A stretch of DNA of 64,000 nt from Burkholderiaceae bacterium (GTDB lineage Bacteria > Pseudomonadota > Gammaproteobacteria > Burkholderiales > Burkholderiaceae_C). The translations under genes and the position numbers were made by a program. Positions 61,545 to 64,000 of the stretch are shown here, piece by piece (the first letter of the stretch is position 1; every line of letters begins with the position of its first letter). The stretch covers positions 1,116,001 through 1,180,000 of the forward strand of contig JAHCKM010000002.1 in assembly GCA_026125795.1 (NCBI GenBank). Reading direction: 5' to 3'. The notes below the pieces were generated by a model that saw only the letters and a list, made by a program, of their open reading frames with translations, had not been told where the DNA came from and did no database searches.

Positions 61545-61559
61545 TTACGTTAACGTCAA
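61545..61559. promoter_or_regulatory. MerR-type palindromic box between divergent arms
   Basis: TTACGTTAACGTCAA includes the perfect 10-bp palindrome ACGTTAACGT (61547-61556). The minus strand reads TTGACG at its edge, a -35-like hexamer for the SDR promoter, so the palindrome lies in the promoter spacer as MerR proteins prefer. It resembles the LiuR-type boxes described for branched-chain catabolism genes. The MerR gene is on the plus arm. Confidence 0.65.
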
Positions 61560-61644
61560 CCAAGTCACGCATAGGTGATTACGAGGGTGCATCGGCGGCC
61601 GGCGCCCGATAGCATGGCCCGCACACCCCGAGACCGGAGACGCC

Positions 61645-61941
61645 ATGGATCTGCAGAGTGCCACCGACTTCTTCCGCAACAAGGTGGGCGACAGCAGCGG
61701 CCTGGGCGCCACGCTCAAGTTTGACTGCGGCGCCGACGGCGTGATCGTGATCGACGGCGCGTCGACGCCCAACACGGTGGATAACGACAACCGCGACACC
61801 GACTGCACCATCACGATCGCCACCGACACGCTGGGCCAGCTGATCAGCGGCGAGCTCAACGCGATGAACGCCTTCATGACCGGCAAGATGCAGGTCGCCG
61901 GTGACATGGGCGTGGCATTGAAGCTGCAAAAGATCTTCTGA
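61645..61941 (+). CDS. SCP2 sterol-carrier-domain protein
   Basis: 98 residues, a single SCP2 domain: MDLQSATDFFRNKVGDSSGLGATLKFDCGADGVIVIDG, DTDCTITIATDTLGQLISGELNAMNAFMTGKMQVAGDMGVALKLQKIF. SCP2 proteins bind acyl-CoA or other lipids in a hydrophobic tunnel and often help beta-oxidation enzymes. It opens the plus-strand arm, followed by the MerR regulator and an acyl-CoA dehydrogenase, which suggests a hydrophobic CoA ester is handled by this cluster. Confidence 0.9.
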   Translation: MDLQSATDFFRNKVGDSSGLGATLKFDCGADGVIVIDGASTPNTVDNDNRDTDCTITIATDTLGQLISGELNAMNAFMTGKMQVAGDMGVALKLQKIF

Positions 61942-61956
61942 GAACAAGGAACCCGC

Positions 61957-62427
61957 GTGGCCGAGACCCTGGTGCGCAAGCGCGCGCCCTCTCAACGATC
62001 CGGGCATGACGCGCATGCCGCGGTGGCCGAGCATCGCGAGAACGGTTCCGACCAGCTGTACGGCATCGGCGACCTGTGCGCCGAGTTCGGCGTCACCGCG
62101 CGCGCGGTGCGCTTCTATGAAGACAAGGGCCTGCTCACGCCGCGCCGCATCAACAACACGCGCATCTACACGCGGCGCGACCGCACCCGCCTGGCGCTGA
62201 TCCTGCGCAGCAAGGCCATCGGCGCACCGCTATCGGAGATCAAGACCTTTCTCGAGCTGTACGGCGCGCACGGCGAGGGCCGCGAGAAGCAGGCGCGCTG
62301 GGTGCTGGCGCGCACCGACAAGGCCATTGCGCAGCTCGAAGCCAAGCGCGCGCACATCGATGCCACGCTGGCCGAGCTGCGCGTCATCAACGACGCGTGC
62401 CGGCGCACGCTGCAAAGCAAATCATGA
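61957..62427 (+). CDS. MerR-family regulator of acyl-CoA catabolism (LiuR/AtuR-like)
   Basis: 156 residues from a GTG with AAGGA upstream. After a 30-residue polar extension comes the MerR HTH (YGIGDLCAEFGVTARAVRFYEDKGLLTPRRINNTRIYTRRDRTRLALILRSKAIGAPLSEI) and a helical dimer region (about 115-150). No Cys metal site, so the ligand is organic, probably an acyl-CoA. LiuR-type regulators of leucine/isovalerate and terpene degradation match this length and N-terminus. It ends in an ATGA overlap with the acyl-CoA dehydrogenase. The box at 61545-61559 is the likely operator. Confidence 0.87.
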   Translation: MAETLVRKRAPSQRSGHDAHAAVAEHRENGSDQLYGIGDLCAEFGVTARAVRFYEDKGLLTPRRINNTRIYTRRDRTRLALILRSKAIGAPLSEIKTFLELYGAHGEGREKQARWVLARTDKAIAQLEAKRAHIDATLAELRVINDACRRTLQSKS

Positions 62428-63578
62428 GCCTCCCCAGTTTTCCGTCCACCTGGATGACCGACGAGCACCGCATGCTCGAGGACAGCGCCACGCGTTTCTT
62501 CCGCGAGCGCTGGGTGCCGCATGCCACCAAGTGGCGTGAAGAGGGCCAGATGCCGCTGGAGACCTGGCGCGAGGCCGGCGCCAACGGGCTGCTGTGCACC
62601 AGCACGCCGGCTGAGTACGGCGGCGCCGGCGGCGACTTTGGCCACGACGCGGTGGTGTTCATGGCTGCCACGCGCGCGGTGCTCAGCGGTTTTGGCGGCG
62701 GGCTGCACACCAGCATCGTGGCGCCGTACTTCTTCCACTGCGGCACCGAGGAGCAGAAGCGCCGCTGGCTGCCCAAGATGGTGACCGGCGAGCTGGTGGG
62801 CGCCATCGCGATGACCGAGCCCGGCACCGGCAGCGACCTGCAATCGGTGCGCACGAGCGCCGTGCGCGAGGGCGATCACTACGTCATCAACGGCAGCAAG
62901 ACCTTCATCACCAACGGCCAGAACGCCAACCTGATCATCGTGGTGTGCAAGACCGACCGTTCGCTCGGCGCCAAGGGGACGTCATTGATCGTTGTCGAGA
63001 CTGACAACGCGCCGGGTTTCCGCCGCGGCCGCCGGCTCGACAAGGTGGGCCTCAAGGCGCAGGACACCAGCGAGCTCTTCTTCGACAACGTGCGCGTGCC
63101 GGCCGAGAACCTGATCGGCGGCCACGAAGGGCAGGGCTTCATCCAGCTGATGCAGCAGCTGCCGCAGGAGCGCTTGCAGATCTGCGCGCAAGGCGTGGCG
63201 GCGATGGAACGCGCGCTCGAGGAGACGCTGGCCTACGTGAAGGAGCGCAAGGCCTTCGGCAAGGCGATCTGGGATTTCCAGAACACGCGCTTCAAGCTCG
63301 CCGAAGTGCAGGCCACCGTGCTGGCCGCGCGCGCCTTCGTCGATGCCTGCATCGCGGCCCACCTCAAGGGCGAGCTCGACGCCGCGCGCGCCGCGCTGGC
63401 CAAGGCCTGGATCACCGAGCAGGAAGGCAAGGTGATGGACGAGTGCCTGCAGCTCTTTGGCGGCTATGGCTACATGCTGGAGTACCCGATCGCCGAGCTG
63501 TACGTCAACGCGCGCGTGCAGCGCATCTACGGCGGCACCAACGAGATCATGAAGGAGCTTGCCTCCCGTTCGATGTAG
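62424..63578 (+). CDS. Acyl-CoA dehydrogenase (second, plus arm)
   Basis: 384 residues from the ATG overlapping the MerR stop. Family blocks: AEYGGAGGDFGHDAVVFMAATRAVLSGFGGGLHTSIVAPYFFHCGTEEQKRRWLPKMVTGELVGAIAMTEPGTGSDLQS, VINGSKTFITNGQNANLIIVV, and LPQERLQICAQGVAAMERALEETLAYVKERKAFG. The C-terminal motif is IYGGTNEIMKEL, without the usual Glu, so Glu249 in PQERL is the probable catalytic base, as in isovaleryl-CoA dehydrogenase. Substrate unknown. The next gene starts 21 bp downstream. Confidence 0.92.
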   Translation: MSLPSFPSTWMTDEHRMLEDSATRFFRERWVPHATKWREEGQMPLETWREAGANGLLCTSTPAEYGGAGGDFGHDAVVFMAATRAVLSGFGGGLHTSIVAPYFFHCGTEEQKRRWLPKMVTGELVGAIAMTEPGTGSDLQSVRTSAVREGDHYVINGSKTFITNGQNANLIIVVCKTDRSLGAKGTSLIVVETDNAPGFRRGRRLDKVGLKAQDTSELFFDNVRVPAENLIGGHEGQGFIQLMQQLPQERLQICAQGVAAMERALEETLAYVKERKAFGKAIWDFQNTRFKLAEVQATVLAARAFVDACIAAHLKGELDAARAALAKAWITEQEGKVMDECLQLFGGYGYMLEYPIAELYVNARVQRIYGGTNEIMKELASRSM

Positions 63579-63599
63579 GCTCGATCCGAGGAGCCCACC

Positions 63600-64000
63600 A
63601 TGGACAGTTCTGACCTGCCCCTGACCGAGCGCCTGCAGGCCGCGCTGGCGCTGCAGCGCGCGGCCTACCACGCGCACCCGGTGCCCAGCTACGCCGATCG
63701 GCGCGACGACCTGGAGCGCCTGCGCTCGCTGCTGCGTGACCACCAGGAGGCGATTGCCGACGCGATCAGCGCCGACTACGGCCACCGCTCGCGCCACGAG
63801 ACGCGCTTGGCCGAGATCGCGCCGGCGGTTGATGGCATCGGCCACGCGCTGAAGCACCTCAAGTCATGGATGCGCGTGCAGCGCCGCGCGGTCGACTGGA
63901 TCAGCTTTCCGTTTGCGCGCAACCGCGTGATCCCGCAGCCGCTGGGCGTGGTGGGCGTGATCGTGCCGTGGAACTTTCCGATCAACCTGAGCTTCGTGCC
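63600..64000 (+). CDS. Coniferyl-aldehyde dehydrogenase-like protein, N-terminus (partial)
   Basis: The first 133 residues (MDSSDLPLTERLQAALALQRAAYHAHPVPSYADRRDDLERLRSLLRDHQEAIADAISADYGHRSRHETRLAEIAPAVDGIGHALKHLKSWM) and the NAD-binding start PLGVVGVIVPWNFPINLS are present. The N-terminal pattern is that of CalB coniferyl-aldehyde dehydrogenases of the ALDH superfamily. The catalytic Cys and Glu lie beyond the edge. It may oxidise an aldehyde formed in the terpene or aromatic route. Start chosen at ATG 63600 after GGAG. Confidence 0.8.
   Translation, partial: MDSSDLPLTERLQAALALQRAAYHAHPVPSYADRRDDLERLRSLLRDHQEAIADAISADYGHRSRHETRLAEIAPAVDGIGHALKHLKSWMRVQRRAVDWISFPFARNRVIPQPLGVVGVIVPWNFPINLSFV

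Overview
This is a 64 kb, very GC-rich chromosomal window that is almost entirely protein-coding. Gene families, strong third-position G/C, ATGA/GTGA stop-start overlaps and GC-rich palindromic extragenic repeats point to a betaproteobacterium of the order Burkholderiales, perhaps of the Rubrivivax/Leptothrix type. That placement is inference. I saw no rRNA, tRNA, CRISPR array, transposase or phage gene. The window opens inside an acyl-CoA synthetase gene and closes inside an aldehyde dehydrogenase gene.

Layout. 0-8.2 kb: fadD-like tail, PAS histidine kinase, IlvD/Edd dehydratase, beta-barrel protein, secreted aldo/keto reductase, DUF6064 membrane protein and small secreted proteins. 8.3-13.5 kb (minus): a non-homologous end-joining locus (ligD, ku) followed by a MerR-HTH/TPR protein and an alpha/beta hydrolase. 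13.6-24.9 kb: aldo/keto reductase, DUF1499 protein, sterol-desaturase-type enzyme, a MATE - NorQ/CbbQ ATPase - NorD/CbbO von Willebrand protein operon, a two-domain DUF4394 lipoprotein, a divergent XRE-cupin regulator and GNAT acetyltransferase, and a branched-chain-amino-acid-type binding protein. 24.9-32.3 kb: trans-sulfuration PLP enzyme, a partial Mla/MCE lipid-transport operon (permease, MCE protein, lipoprotein, no ATPase), histidine phosphatase, luciferase-like monooxygenase, metal-dependent hydrolase and an AbrB/PIN toxin-antitoxin pair. 32.3-41.4 kb (minus): thrH, rlhA, a TonB-dependent receptor and a putative metal-uptake cluster (DUF2946-like, DUF2796/ZrgA-like, ABC ATPase, DUF3299, FtsX-type permease, second DUF3299). 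41.5-52.1 kb: NAD(P)H oxidoreductase, beta-propeller protein carrying an in-frame repeat element, thioesterase, hybrid histidine kinase coupled to an HD-GYP response regulator, a lipoprotein and a DegQ/HtrA-like protease.

52-64 kb holds a branched or isoprenoid acyl-CoA degradation cluster resembling the acyclic terpene (atu) and leucine (liu) pathways. It contains a two-subunit biotin-dependent acyl-CoA carboxylase, an AtuD-like acyl-CoA dehydrogenase, an enoyl-CoA hydratase, an enoyl-CoA-reductase-type SDR and a beta-keto-acid cleavage enzyme. On the other strand are an SCP2 protein, a MerR regulator and a second acyl-CoA dehydrogenase. A palindromic MerR-type box lies between the two divergent arms. 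An inverted epoxide-hydrolase gene splits the minus-strand arm, and a copy of the first ten codons of the biotin-carboxylase gene lies beside it.

The most unusual signals are structural. Dispersed palindromic repeats have entered or abut coding sequence (the beta-propeller gene, the Mla-type lipoprotein start, the NorQ stop). A 76-bp exact match joins two otherwise diverged DUF3299 paralogues. The carboxylase 5' end is duplicated with only synonymous differences. The HTH-TPR gene is translationally coupled to ku.
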